The notes beneath the pieces were generated by a model. The model did not search any database. It saw nothing but the letters and a program-made list of their open reading frames with translations, and had not been told where the DNA came from. From assembly GCA_964017065.1 (NCBI GenBank), contig OZ024790.1:3678458-3742457 (forward strand): 64,000 nucleotides of DNA. Reading direction: 5' to 3'. The position numbers and the translations under genes were made by a program. The DNA comes from Haliclona indistincta. Taxonomy: Eukaryota; Porifera; Demospongiae; Haplosclerida; Chalinidae. Positions 23,634 to 35,356 of this stretch are shown here, in pieces (position 1 is the first letter of the stretch; each line of letters starts with the position of its first letter).

Positions 23634-26600
23634 TTGATCAACCTGTAATGAACTTCACATTGTACATGAGGTTTTCGTCAAATTTGAGTGATATCCTGGC
23701 AGGTCAGAACATACAAGGAGCTATTCGTAACATTGAGAATGTGGTATGTATTACATAACTCAATTTATTGCAAACGCATCCATTATCTTTGCCTTATTAT
23801 ATACAGGTTTTACAGCATGTCAATATAACAACATTTAAGTGTGAAAATGTAACAAGGTATAGTTAAGGTTGAGACTATGTAATTGGGGCGAGCCTGAGCG
23901 AGCCCCACATTGATGGTGATGTGCGTACCACGTCGCGGGAATGTTTGTATCTGGCCGCGTGGTGCGTTTGTCCTCCCTATGTTCCCGAGAAGTCACGTGC
24001 GCATACACATTGACCGCGCCCCAGATGTAATCCTCACGTCGACTTAAAGAGTACTGCCAGGAAGCGACAACGAGCAGCAGAGTCACCCGATCACAGTGCT
24101 CTACAACTGCAGCGACAATTGGAATACAAGAGCAAAGGGCTTACTGTTTGTTGTGCATATGTAGAAAAATGGATTGTTCTTGAATTAGGCAGGACATAAA
24201 TCAGCTCAGGCTCGCCCCCAGTATTTTATAAATGTACTAGTATTTAGACCACACTAGGCGGTGCATTACGCGATATAAAGCACGAGGGTGGGGTCAATAA
24301 CGATCGAGAACGCGTTGATAATGCACGAGCCGAAGGCGAGTGCATTATCACGCGTTCGAGACCGTTATTGACGACCAGTGGCGGATCTAGCCTGAGGGCT
24401 TGGGGGGGGTCATAATTTATTCAGTTTGTACAAGGCTTGTTTACATTCCATTGTGTGGCTTATATTTCTAAAATTTTAGGGGGGCCTGGCCCCCTGTAGA
24501 TCCGCCACTGTTGACGACGCCCGAGTGCTTTATATCGCGTAATGCACCGCCTAGTGTGGTCTAAACGTTTTAGACCATACTGCGTGACTTTCGACCAATC
24601 TTTGTTACTTTGTTTACCTACAGAGGAGGTTGGAAGTATTAGTATGCGCACGTGATTGTAGGCTGTTATTATGCGCACGTGATTTCGAATGAGCATAGCT
24701 ATCGTTCCATCGTGAGGCGTGGCTCAATGGCGCTAGCATACAGCACTAGAACTCATTCGTGGATTCTTTCTAAAATGGTATTGCGTAGAGCTTGATTACT
24801 GGTCTTACTTAAAGATATGATCTTAAAATAATTGGTTTAGCTATTTGTAAAGTCACATGACTGAATATTAATGCTTCCAACCTCCTCTGGTTTACCTAAA
24901 AGTGTGCATTAATAAAGTGCGCGTTAATAAAAGTGTACCTAAGTGTGCATTAAGCTATTTAATGCACACTTTTTTAGCAATCTGATTGGTCGAAAGTCAC
25001 GTGGTATGGTCTAATATTACTTTGACTGATTATCTTGCTAGTCGAGTAGTTGATACAGCAAGCGGTGGATACAGAGTAGGTTGTACTATACTTGGACCAA
25101 ACAGTCTTCAGGACCAGTCACTATCTCCTGACAGCTTCTTCAACCAGATCATTACTGTATTAAGAGCCAACAACTTCTCTACAGCAGGAACAGAGATCAG
25201 ATCAGGTCAATCGTCATTTAGTACACATCGTTTTTGCATTATAATTACGCACTAAATGTTTTTTCAGGATTTGGATATTGTAATTATGAAACCACTGATG
25301 AAGGAACTAGAGGATTGTTCAATTGGAATGAGACTGAGGTGAACACAACTGCCAGAACCAGCTGCTTCTATGGACCAACTGAAGAGATGCCGAGTAGACG
25401 ATGTATGTCTAGACTCAATTGGGCAGCTCCTTCTGTTAGTCAGTGTAGAACAGTAGTCAGTACACAGTTCAGCAACATTCGACAGGTGAGCTCAGTTATG
25501 GTGACTTATAATGGCATACTATGAAGAACATATGTATAAAGGTGAATGTCAGTGTTGAAAATGTGAACTCAGTCATCAATAATGTCACAAGTATTGTATC
25601 ATCAGCAAACGAGACATCAGATCAGAACAGAGATAATCTGGAAGTAGTAGCAGATGCACTCACACAATCTGCAAATATAATCCAGTCTCAAAATTTGACA
25701 CTAAAAGTAGCCAGTCAAGTTAGTATGATCATTCAGTGTTGCAAGTAGTTATTAACTGGCTTCTCATCGAAAATAATAGGCTACATCTGATGCTGTGGAA
25801 ATACTAGACAATGTAGAGGAGTGGCCAATGGAAGTTGTTCAAGAACAGAGTAATATGTGAGTGCTGTGTGTGTCTAGATGTCTATGAATCATCACATTCT
25901 TCAGGATTGTACAAGCATTTGATAATATTGTTGATGCTTTGATTCAATCAGACAGCTTCACTAATATTTCTGTTGTTGAACGAGACTTGGCATTGAGAGG
26001 AGAACGGGTGAGCCATGAAAATAATACTAAACTAACACATGCACAATTATTTATTGGCACAGATCAATAGAGAAGAGTTCAGAGGTCGAACTCTGTCAGT
26101 AGGACAATCACCAGGTCTGTGTCAAAACACTAACTATTGTGATGATTTGAATAATTTCTTTGATAGATTCTCAAAGACTGGAATTATCAACATCTGATAC
26201 TGAGACATCAGATGAGCTTCCTCTGAGCTTGAATGCTGCACTATGTCTACCACAAGAAATCATTAGCAGCATTCAAGATGAGAGTAGTGATCTGTCAATA
26301 GCATTTACAGTGTACAACTCACCGGCACTATTCCCTGTGAGAAACACATCACTGGATACCACTGCATCTAGTACTGTTGTCGGCAGTCAGGTAGTCTCAG
26401 TGCAAGTTAGTGGCATTGCTGATGGAACAAGACTTGCTAATCCTGTAATGTTTCAACTACGCTTAACAAATTCACCCATGGCCACTACTGGACTGAATGA
26501 GTCTGTTGCTGGTAGACGATGCGTTTTCTGGGACTTCAAAGCAGCAAGTAAGTTTCCAATCTTCTAAATTACTCAACTTGAATATTGTTTGTTAAGATGG

Positions 26601-28219
26601 TAATGGTGACTGGAATACTGGTGGCTGCAATCTGACATCCTTCAATCGATCAACCAATGTAGCAAGTTGTGAGTGTGACCACCTCACAAACTTTGCCTGC
26701 CTTGTGGTAAATGAGCTCACTAACACTATTATCTTAATAATTATTCAATTGTAGGACATCTCTGTTCGCCTGCAAGGTGCTAAAGAAAATGTTACAGTAC
26801 TACCGGATGAGTACATAATAGCTCTTGACGTTACAACATATGTTGGAGTACTGTTCTCTTTAATAGGATTGGTCATCATGCTATTAACTTACCTGGCATT
26901 TAGGTAATAATGTGTGAATGATTAATCACATGAACCTAATAGCTCCCTTCAGGACCTTTCGCCATAAGGATGTCACTAAGTTTCACGTACAGCTAGCAGT
27001 GTCAATGTTGCTCATGTTGATAGTGTTTGTGGCTGGTATTGGTCGTACTGAGAACAGAGCTGGTTGTATCACTGTGGGTGTGCTCCTCCACTACCTCATC
27101 CTAGTGGTCTGGATGTGGATGGGTGCTGAAGCTGTACTTCTCTTTCAAAAGCTGGTGATTGTCTTCAAGAAGAGAACGACACTATATATGGTGACTTTTT
27201 CAATTGTCTGTTGGGGTAAGTCAAATTAAAACTTGAAACAATTATAAGCATTAGACAATGTTGATTCTGCAGCTTGTCCTCTGCTACCAGTAGTAGTATC
27301 TGTGAGTATCAATCCTGACTACTACATCACACAATCTAACACAACTAGAGGATTGTGAGTATTGTATGAATATACGTATACATAATTTAATTTGTTTTGT
27401 TCTTGCAGTTGTTTCATCAGTGAAGTTGGTGTGTTCTTTGGAGCATTTCTTGTTCCAATTATTCTCATCATTCTCTTCAATGCCTGTATCTTCATTGCAT
27501 CAAGCTATGTAGTCATTAGGTTAAAAGTTAACCAACAAAAGAGCAACTTGGCTCGTAAAGGCAGTCAGAAAGAAGATAAATTTCCCATGTCATCCAAAGA
27601 CACTTGTAAGCTGCTTGCATTGCTAGCTGGATTCATGTCTCTACTGGGGCTCTCATGGATTATTCTACTGTTTACAGTAGTTGGAGCAGATACTAACATC
27701 TATGCTGCCTTTGCCATTCAATGGTTGTTTGTGTTCTTCAATTCTCTCCAGGGCTTCTTCCTCTTTGTGTTCTTTGTAGCTCTTAATCGTGATGCTCGTA
27801 ACTTGTGGTATAATTTCTTGTGTCTTTGTCTTAAAAGCAAGAAAGGTGCTTACTCATCAAGAATCAAGCACTCTTCTATATCCGGAAACACTGCAAGTAC
27901 CAAACTGTCCACTCAAAGAGAATTTTCTTCTGATAATTTTAAAGCAGCATTTAAGAAGGACAATGAAGAATTAGTTGTAGTCGACTATCATGCTTCTACT
28001 ATTAATGAAACAGATATTGATGATGCTCCTGACTTATTGATTGATCCCATTACCTCACCATCACCAGATAAAGACGCCAATACGCTGAAAAATTTTTCAA
28101 AAAATCTTTCTGAAATTCAGGTAAAGCGATCATTGACCATACACAAGACCCATGATATTGAAACAGCTGAAGAGACCTTTGATGCTAGTGGCAGTGAGGA
28201 TGAAGAGACAAGTCTTTAA
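23634..28219 (+). CDS. Gene 1 GAIN, GPS, 7TM and tail (intact half)
   Basis: Exons: 23634-23743, 23807-23856, 25042-25205, 25268-25485, 25542-25718, 25780-25856, 25905-26007, 26063-26114, 26167-26547, 26597-26706, 26755-26903, 26953-27215, 27273-27354, 27409-28219. Phases join throughout and the sum closes at TAA 28217-28219. A HormR-like domain (W-N-E-T ... R-R-C-M-S) is in 25268-25485. The GPS has C-V-F-W-D-F, W-N-T-G-G-C and C-D-H-L-T-N-F-A, with the cleavable H-L-T. TM1 is in 26755-26903, TM2 and TM3 in 26953-27215, TM4 across 26953-27354, TM5-7 in the last exon. The acidic tail ends in S-E-D-E-E-T-S-L. The first intron of this half holds nested transposons. Confidence 0.9.
23884..24221. 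mobile_element. TIR element with GGGGCGAGCCTGAGC ends
   Basis: Ends TTGGGGCGAGCCTGAGC and GCTCAGGCTCGCCCCCA, about 338 bp, non-coding. No clear target duplication. Confidence 0.7.
24243..24571. mobile_element. TIR element with TTTAGACCACAC ends
   Basis: Left arm TAGACCACACTAGGCGGTGC and its inverted partner at 24536-24570, with further inverted pairing (CGCGATATAAAGCAC / GTGCTTTATATCGCG). It is split by the hAT-type MITE at 24376-24510. Confidence 0.8.
24376..24510. mobile_element. hAT-type MITE with 8-bp target duplication
   Basis: 135 bp with TIRs CAGTGGCGGATCTA and AGATCCGCCACTG, flanked by TTGACGAC at 24368-24375 and 24511-24518. The 8-bp duplication and CAG...CTG ends fit the hAT superfamily. 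Nested in 24243-24571. Confidence 0.9.
24573..25012. mobile_element. TIR element with TTAGACCATAC ends
   Basis: Left end TAGACCATACTGCGTGACTT and its inverted counterpart at about 24983-25012 (with one small difference, ACGTGGT for CGCAGT). Contains the 269-bp insertion at 24621-24889. Directly adjoins the related element to its left. Confidence 0.75.
24621..24889. mobile_element. MITE with 9-bp target duplication
   Basis: TIRs CAGAGGAGGTTGGAAG and CTTCCAACCTCCTCTG, flanked by GTTTACCTA at 24612-24620 and 24890-24898. A 9-bp duplication is usual for Mutator-like elements, though the CAG ends would also suit hAT. Confidence 0.85.
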
Positions 28220-28915
28220 AACATAACTTATTAATTTAGTACATTAGATAAACATTGTTGACACATTGTAGCTAGCTAGTGTTGAATGACACCATCATAT
28301 CATTCAACTTTATAGATAAGTAGTTTAAAAATGAAAAGACATTGACCTCATATATGCACAGTAGCAATGCTTACAATTTACATGTATTGTTTTGATGTTG
28401 GCTTTGTAGCAAGCTGTACATAGGATCAATATTTTGTCACAAGCTGAATGCCCGTCAGGTGTCAGCAGTCAACAGCAACTAGGTGAACTAGCTATAATCG
28501 AACACAGCAGCCACTGATGTAGGGATCTATGGTCTGTTATCAAGTCAATCGTGTTACCATTCCATGCTTGTTCCTTGTTAGTTTACGTTGCGGACCAGTG
28601 GTAGATGTCACAACCCTACATTTTGATAGAAATCGAAGTTGGTTTGGTGGAGTAAGAGTATGCTTTATAAAATCTGGAAAGTAATTGAGAATGTGCAACA
28701 CAGAAAGTAATATAATAGTACATGACTCTACAACATGAATTTGCTTCACAACATGAACAAATCTTTGAATGCCATTCAAAGATTCGTATACAGCTAATGA
28801 GGTAAGAATTAAAAGGCAATAGTTAGAAGTCTCAACTCTGCTAGGCTAGTCGCGCCGTCTCTCTTGAATTTGAATCATACCACTGAGCCTCACATTCATA
28901 AGAGTGGTGTGACAC
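28220..28915. other. Spacer after gene 1, with a family A arm
   Basis: 3' sequence shared with the region after gene 4 (TGTAGCTAGCTAGTGTTGAATGACAC appears at 28268 and again near 51056). A solo family A arm lies at 28506-28634. No gene is visible. Confidence 0.6.
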
Positions 28916-30757
28916 TGTGGATGGGTGCTGAAGCTGTACTTCTCTTTCAAAAGCTGGTGATTGTCTTCAAGAAGGGAACGACACTTTATAAGGTGATGGT
29001 TTCAATTGTCTGTTGGGGTAAGTCAAGTTACAACTTGAAACTATTAGAGATCTACATGTAGAATAATTTTTATAATGATGATTCTGCAGCTTGTCCTCTG
29101 CTACCAGTGATAGTATCTGTTAGTATCAATCCTGACCATTATATCACAAAATCTAACACAACTAGAGGATTGTGAGTTTTGCATGAATTATTAATAATGA
29201 TTTTTAACCCTTTAACCCCTAATGTCGCCTTTTGGCGACATACATACTTCAGACACCATAACTTTATCAAAAAGTGTTAAAATATCCCAAAATTAAGCCA
29301 AATTGAAGAATACAAATAACAGCAAAAAATTGACCGGTTTTCGGCACGCCCCCTGCGCTAAACGTTATGGCGGTGGCATTTTTCTATGGCTTCAGTGCAA
29401 ATTTCACAACATTTTAGGAAAAACAAAACGGCAGCCAAGAAAATTTGGACATTTTATGGCTTCAGGGTGCTCGCAAACACATTTTTGTGCATTCTCTATG
29501 ATCTGGGCTACATTTTGCACTCACCAAAACCACTGCTATTTGTGTGTACTTTTCAGCAGCCAGCCCCAAAGTACTAACTTTGAGCAAAATTTGACGAGGT
29601 CGTTGCACTTTATCGGCTTCACTTTTGAAGTGGGAGGGGCATATTGACCGACTTGAGTGTGGGCAATTGCGGCTACTCACTGGGGTAAAAGGACGCAAAT
29701 TTGAGACCAGTAGCTCAAAAGACACGCGAGATATTCACGAGAGAAGTGGTCAGCATTTACGAGGTTAAAATTTCAGCTGGATAATTAAGTAATTAAAGGG
29801 TTAAGCACCTTGAAATCCTTCACCCTCTATTTCTTACAGAAACTGTCTCAAAATGATATTTAGAACACTTAGAGTTCATTTTCAACACTTTTGGAGCATT
29901 TCTAGCCAGATTTGCAAATTTTGACGAAAACTCATTGAAACATAATTAATTTTTGTTTCGCTCTATATTGTGCAGTTGTTTCATCAGTGAAGTTGGTGTG
30001 TTCTTTGGAGCATTTCTTGTTCCAATTATTCTCATCATTCTCTTCAATGCCTGTATCTTCATTGCATCAAGCTATGTAGTCATTAAGTTAAAAGTTAACC
30101 AACAAAAGAGCAACTTGGCTCGTAAAGGCAGTCAGAAAGAAAAAAAATTTCCCATGTCATCCAAAGACACTTGCAAGTTGCTTGTATTGCTAGCTGGTAT
30201 CATGTCTCTACTGGGGCTCTCATGGATTATTCTACTGTTTACAGTAGTTGGAGCTGATACTAACATCTATGCTGCCTTTGCCATTCAATGGTTATTTGTG
30301 TTCTTCAATTCTCTCCAGGGCTTCTTCCTCTTTGTGTTCTTTGTAGCTCTTAATCGTGATGCTCGTAACTTGTGGTATAATTTCTTGTGTCCTTGTCTTA
30401 AAAGCAAGAAAGGTGCTTTCTCATCAAAAATCAAACACTCTTCGATAGCTGTCCACTCCCAGAGAATTTTGTTCTAATTCTTTGAAAGCAGCAGTTAAGA
30501 AACACAATGAAAAATTGGTTGTAGTCAACAATGCCTCTGCTATTAATGAAACAGATATTGATGATGCTCCTAACTTGTTGGTTGACCTCATTACCTCACG
30601 ACCAGGTGAAGATGATACTACAGTGAAGACTCTTTCAAAAAATCATTCTGAAATTCAGATAAAGCGATCAGCAACCATACGAAAGACCCATGATATTGAA
30701 ACAGCTGAAGTGACCTTTGATGCTAGTGGTACTGATGATGTAGAGACAAGTCTTTAA
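28916..30757 (+). pseudogene. 7TM-only aGPCR pseudogene
   Basis: Three exons homologous to the gene 1 end: 28916-29017 (starts in the middle of the TM2-TM3 exon), 29090-29171 and 29976-30757. GAIN, GPS and TM1-2 are missing. In the last exon a deletion after A-Y/F-S-S-K-I-K-H shifts the frame to a stop at about 30475-30477; the acidic tail continues in another frame to 30757. The intron before the last exon holds a piggyBac-like MITE. Probably a leftover of unequal exchange within the array. Confidence 0.85.
29208..29800. mobile_element. piggyBac-type MITE with TTAA target duplication
   Basis: 593 bp beginning CCCTTTAACCCCTAATG and ending TTAATTAAAGGG-like (AATTAAAGGG), flanked by TTAA at 29204-29207 and 29801-29804. 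TTAA duplication with CCC...GGG ends is the piggyBac signature. No transposase; the frames within it resemble nothing known. Confidence 0.8.
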
Positions 30758-31257
30758 AACATGACATTATTTTACTATAGATATACTTTGTTGACACATT
30801 GTAACTAGCTAGTGTTGAATGACACCATCGTTATCATTCAGCTTTATAGATAAATGTAGCTTCCAATTAAGCCATGTCAGGGCATGTATTCATTCACATA
30901 ATACAGTGAGTTTGAAAATGAAAAGACATTGACCTCATATGCACTAGCTGTAGCAATGCTTGCAGTTTACATGTATTTTTATGGCTCAATTAAATGTTGC
31001 CGGCTTTGTAACAAGTTGTGACAAGCTGTACATAAGATCAATATTTCAGATCAATATTTTGCTGTACATAAGATCAATTTATATCAAGAGCATGAGGTTA
31101 GGTGTGACACTGAGGCTAAAAAATTAGTTATACCAGGTTCCCTTGCTAGTACTAACCAGCTATATCGTCGTTTTAAATTTTCCCGCGTTGGAATATCACG
31201 GGATTTGTCACGTGGGGGCATGAACGGTTGGGCGCCTGCATGCATTATTTCAAGAAT
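30758..31257. other. Spacer before gene 2
   Basis: 3'-flank sequence like that after genes 1 and 4, then AT-rich DNA with repeated ATAAGATCAATATT. No gene is visible. Confidence 0.5.
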
Positions 31258-31331
31258 GCTAGTGCACTAACCGGGCTAGTTGGCAATTCTCCTGGATCGG
31301 AGTAATGCAGGGTCAACTGGCACGGCAAACT
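31258..31331 (+). promoter_or_regulatory. Conserved 5' flank of gene 2 (leader or promoter)
   Basis: Shares GCTAGTGCAC, GGGCTAGTT, CTCCTGGATCGGAGTA and GCACGGCAAAC with the flank of gene 3 (36503-36580), directly upstream of both start codons. Conservation in two paralogs suggests a 5' leader or promoter; it may simply reflect recent duplication. Confidence 0.4.
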
Positions 31332-34300
31332 ATGGGTACGTTCAGCCAAAGCGAATGGTATACTGCATCAGCTAGGCGTTTCATGCTCCTCGCGATTATG
31401 GCGATCCGCATATCAGGGCAAGCTGATTGCGGTGGAGGTGGTTTCGGTGGCGGTGGCGGTGACGGCGACGGCAACGGCGGCGGTGGTGGTGTCACTCCTA
31501 CTGACTGTGAAGCACTGTTATGCGTCTTTAAACCGGTGAGCTCAGCCATAATGACTTACACAAACATTAATTTTTGTTTTAAAGATGATTGTCACTGCTG
31601 AGAATGTGAACACAGTCATCAATAATGTAACAAGAATTGTATCATCAGTAAACGAGGCATCAGATCAGAACAGAGATAATCTGGAAGTAGTAGCAGATGT
31701 ACTCACACAATCTGCGAATGTAATCCATACTCAAAATGTGTCACTTGAAGTTGCCAGACAAGTTAGTTAATCAGGCAGATTTGTGCAAAAAGTGCAATGA
31801 ACTCAATTTGAGCTCAGCTTATGATGAGTACTGGTAATTTGTTTTTTAAAACATGCATATTGATATACCCCATTCTGGTCAATGTAGTTTTGGTTGACTA
31901 TAGATTTACTACACAACTACAAATATGTGGTACAAGCATGTGTGGTATGTTTGCCTATTAGTGTTGCTTAACCTTTGATCAGTGTAAGCTAGTATAAGGT
32001 TTCAAACTACTCATTAGAAGCTGAGCTACAAATCTTGACTAATAATATTCATGAAAATTGATTCACAAAAGACTGATTATTAACACCTACGGGTCAATTA
32101 CTAAAACCGCAATGCAATGAAAACCCAAATCTTTCACAAATCTGCTTGACTAAATTAAGTTTTCAATGATTATAGCAAAATTATTAACTGACGGATTATT
32201 CAATAATAATTATTAGGTTACATCTAATACTGTGGTAATACTGGACAATGTAGAGGAGTGGCCAATGGAGGTTGTTCAAGAACAGAGTAACATGTGAGCG
32301 TCATGTGTGGCTAGATGACTATGAAACATCACATTCTTCAGGATTGTACAAGCATTTGATAATATTGTTGATGCTTTGATTCAATCAGACAACTTCACTA
32401 ATATTTCTGTTGTTGAACGAGACTTGGCATTGAGAGGAGAACGCGTCAGTTACCATAACACTTATGATGAACATAAAAGTGATATCTCCTGCACAGATTA
32501 ATAGAGAAGAGTTCAGAGGTCGAACACTGTCAGTAGGACAATCATCAGGTCTTTTAATAACAATAAAATTAATGTTGCCATGATCATTTTATTGTATCAA
32601 TAGATTCTCAAAAATTGAAACTATCAACATCAAATAATCAGACATCAGATGAGCTTCCTTCGAGCTTGAATGCTGCACTTTCTCTTCCACAGGAAATCAT
32701 TAGCAGCATTCAAGATGAGAGTAGTGATCTGTCAATAGCATTTGCAGTATACAACTCACCGGCACTATTCCCTGTGAGAAACACATCACTGGATACCACT
32801 GCATCTAGTACTGTTGTCGGCAGTCAGGTAGTCTCAGTGCAAATAACAAGTGGTATTGCTGATGGAACAAGACTTGCTAATCCCGTGACTTTTCAACTAC
32901 GCTTAACAAATTCACCCACTACTGGAATGGATGAGTTCATTGCTAGTAGACGATGTGTTTTCTGGGACTTCAAGGCAGCAAGTAAGTCCCCAATCGTATA
33001 AATGATGCATGATTGAAATTTATGTTAGATGGTAATGGTGACTGGAATACTGATGGCTGCAATCTGACATCCTTCAATCAATCCACTAATGTAGCAACTT
33101 GTGAATGTGACCACCTCACAAACTTTGCCTGCCTTGTGGTAAATGACATGTAAAACTTAGCTATATTGTATTTGACCAGGACCACATAAAAGAAAGGAGC
33201 AGCATGGTAACCAGTGTAAAAACCATTCTCTATAATAATTATGAAAGAAATGATTTGCAAAGACTCTCCATACAAGTCATGGCCAATTTGCATTGTTGTC
33301 TATTGTAATTTTACAACATTAACCCTATAATCCCAAATAAGATATAATAATTATATCAGACTTAGTATATAGATTTGATCAAAGTTCTTACCTGCTTACT
33401 CATGATGTGCACTTGGTTTCACTAACATTGCGCATAATCTTGATTATTATAGGACATTTCTGTTCGACTGCAAGGTGGTAAAGAGAATTTTACAGTTTTA
33501 CCGGATGAATACATAATAGCACTTGATGTTACAACTTATATTGGACTGATGTTCTCTTTAATAGGATTGGCTATCATGCTTTTAACATACCTGGTATTTA
33601 GGCAAGGATGTGCTATTGATCAATCACATGAACTTATTTTAAAATAATTATTGCTCTCTTCAGAACCTTTCGGCAAAGAGATGTCACTAAGTTTCATGTA
33701 CAGCTAGCAGTGTCAATGTTGCTCATGTTGATAGTGTTTGTGGCTGGTATTGGTCGTACTGAGAACAGAGCTGGTTGTATCACTGTGGGTGTGCTCCTCC
33801 ACTACCTCATCCTGGTGGTCTGGATGTGGATGGGTGCTGAAGCTGTACTTCTGTTTCAAAAGCTGGTGATTGTCTTCAAGAAGGGAACGACACTTTATAT
33901 GGTGATGGTTTCAATTGTCTGTTGGGGTAAGTCAAATCACACACTATTAGAGAGTAATTTTTATAATGATGATTCTGCAGCTTGTCCTCTGCTACCAGTG
34001 ATAATATCTGTGAGTATCAATCCTGACTACTACATCACACAATCTAACACAACTAGAGGATTGTGAGTATTGTATGAATATACGTATACAGAATTTTAAT
34101 TTGTTTTATTCTTGCAGTTGTTTCATTAGTGAAGTTGGTGTGTTTTTTGGAGCATTTCTTGTTCCAATTATTCTCATCATTCTCTTCAATGCCTGTATCT
34201 TCATTGCATCAAGCTATGTAGTCATTAGGTTGAAAGTTAAGGAAATAAGGAGAAAATTGGCTCGTAATAGAAGCCAAAAGCAACAGAAACTTCCTATGTC

Positions 34301-34841
34301 TCCTAAAGACACTTGCAAGCTGCTTGCATTGCTAGCTGGATTCATGTCTCTACTGGGGCTCTCATGGATTATTCTACTGTTTACAGTAGTTGGAGCTGAT
34401 ACTAACATCTATGCTGCCTTTGCCATTCAATGGTTGTTTGTGTTCTTCAATTCTCTCCAGGGCTTCTTCCTCTTTGTGTTCTTTGTAGCTCTTAATCGTG
34501 ATGCTCGTAAATTGTGGTATAATTTCCTGAGACCTTGTCTTAAAAGCAAGAAAGGTGCTTACTCATCAAGAATCAAGCACTCTTCTGTATCTGGAAAAAC
34601 TGCCAGTACAAAATTGTCCACTCAAAAAGACATTTCTTCTGATACTTTGAAAGCAGCTGTTAAGAAGCACAATGAAATATTGGTTGTAGTCAACTATGCC
34701 TCTGCTATTAATGAAACAGATATTGATGATGCTCCTAACTTTTTGGTTGATCCCATTACCTCACCACCAGGTGAAGATACAAATACAGTGAAAACTCTCT
34801 CTAAGGCCTATGATATTGAAAAAGGCCAAGGTGGTCTTTAA
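31332..34841 (+). CDS. Gene 2: short adhesion GPCR with Gly-rich stalk
   Basis: Exons: 31332-31535, 31585-31761, 32217-32293, 32342-32444, 32497-32548, 32604-32981, 33029-33138, 33453-33601, 33664-33926, 33981-34062, 34118-34841. They sum to 2319 nt, 772 residues. Signal or anchor segment at about residues 16-32 (R-R-F-M-L-L-A-I-M), then a Gly/Asp-rich stretch (about 35-53) and a short C-rich end. GAIN covers about 69-367, GPS with C-D-H-L-T-N-F-A at about 356-363, and 7TM about 385-650. No Ig, FN3 or HormR. The start has good context (ACTATGG). The intron after TM1 uses a GC donor. The tail is shorter than in genes 1 and 4. A membrane receptor; ligand unknown. Confidence 0.92.
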
Positions 34842-34861
34842 TAATTATTAGCGTCAATGAG

Positions 34862-34867
34862 AATAAA
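34862..34867 (+). terminator. Candidate poly(A) signal, gene 2
   Basis: AATAAA 21 bp after the stop codon. It lies in sequence that is coding tail in gene 1, so it may be incidental; the same motif follows gene 3. Confidence 0.3.
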
Positions 34868-35351
34868 GAGACAAGTCCCAACACGAGACTAGAGAAATAG
34901 TGTTTTAGTATAGATTAGGTAGTGTACGTGTGCATGTGTGTAGTTTCAAGAGTATCTTTATGAAATAGACTTGAATTGAATAATGTTTCTGCAGAAATTT
35001 TTACCCCATGTGCACAGTTACTGTCATCCTTACAGCCTTTTGTTTTTGTTAAAAAAAATTTCTTGAACATAATTGTACTTGTGACCACCTCGGGACAATA
35101 GTCTAGGACCTGCGTGATAGGTTTGTATGCTTTTCTCCACTGTATTGGGATCATTTGACTCTTAGAAACAAAAAATTAATATAATTATGCAAAATTTAAG
35201 TCTTATCTGCTGCAAAATCAGTATTCCTTTAACTGACCACTCTCTCTTTATTGAATGCATCGGTACTTGTAATATTATGCCTCGGTGGCCGGAGCCACCG
35301 GAGCCATACAGTAGTCTGTTTGTGTATGTAAGTATGTTCCATCGCTGCATG
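34868..35351. other. Gene 2 3' flank, paralogous to 40030-40506
   Basis: Collinear with the flank of gene 3 (ACGTGTGCATGTGTG, TTTTTACCC, CCTTTTGTTTTTGTTAA, CTTATCTGCTGCAAAATCAGTAT, GTGGCCGGAGCCA). This dates genes 2 and 3 as copies of one duplication unit. No gene is visible. Confidence 0.75.
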
Positions 35352-35356
35352 TCGGG

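Larger units (their letters stand above)
23857..25041. other. 49-nt-type intron swollen to 1185 nt by nested elements
   Basis: The gene 4 counterpart is a 49-nt intron (47813-47861) with the same ends GTATAGTTAAGG and TGATTATCATGCTAG. Here the interior (about 23878-25013) is a stack of TIR elements. Splice signals are kept. Confidence 0.85.

Noticed and set aside
29303..29725. Frames inside the piggyBac-type MITE on both strands
   Set aside because: They do not resemble a transposase and lie fully inside a short element with inverted ends.
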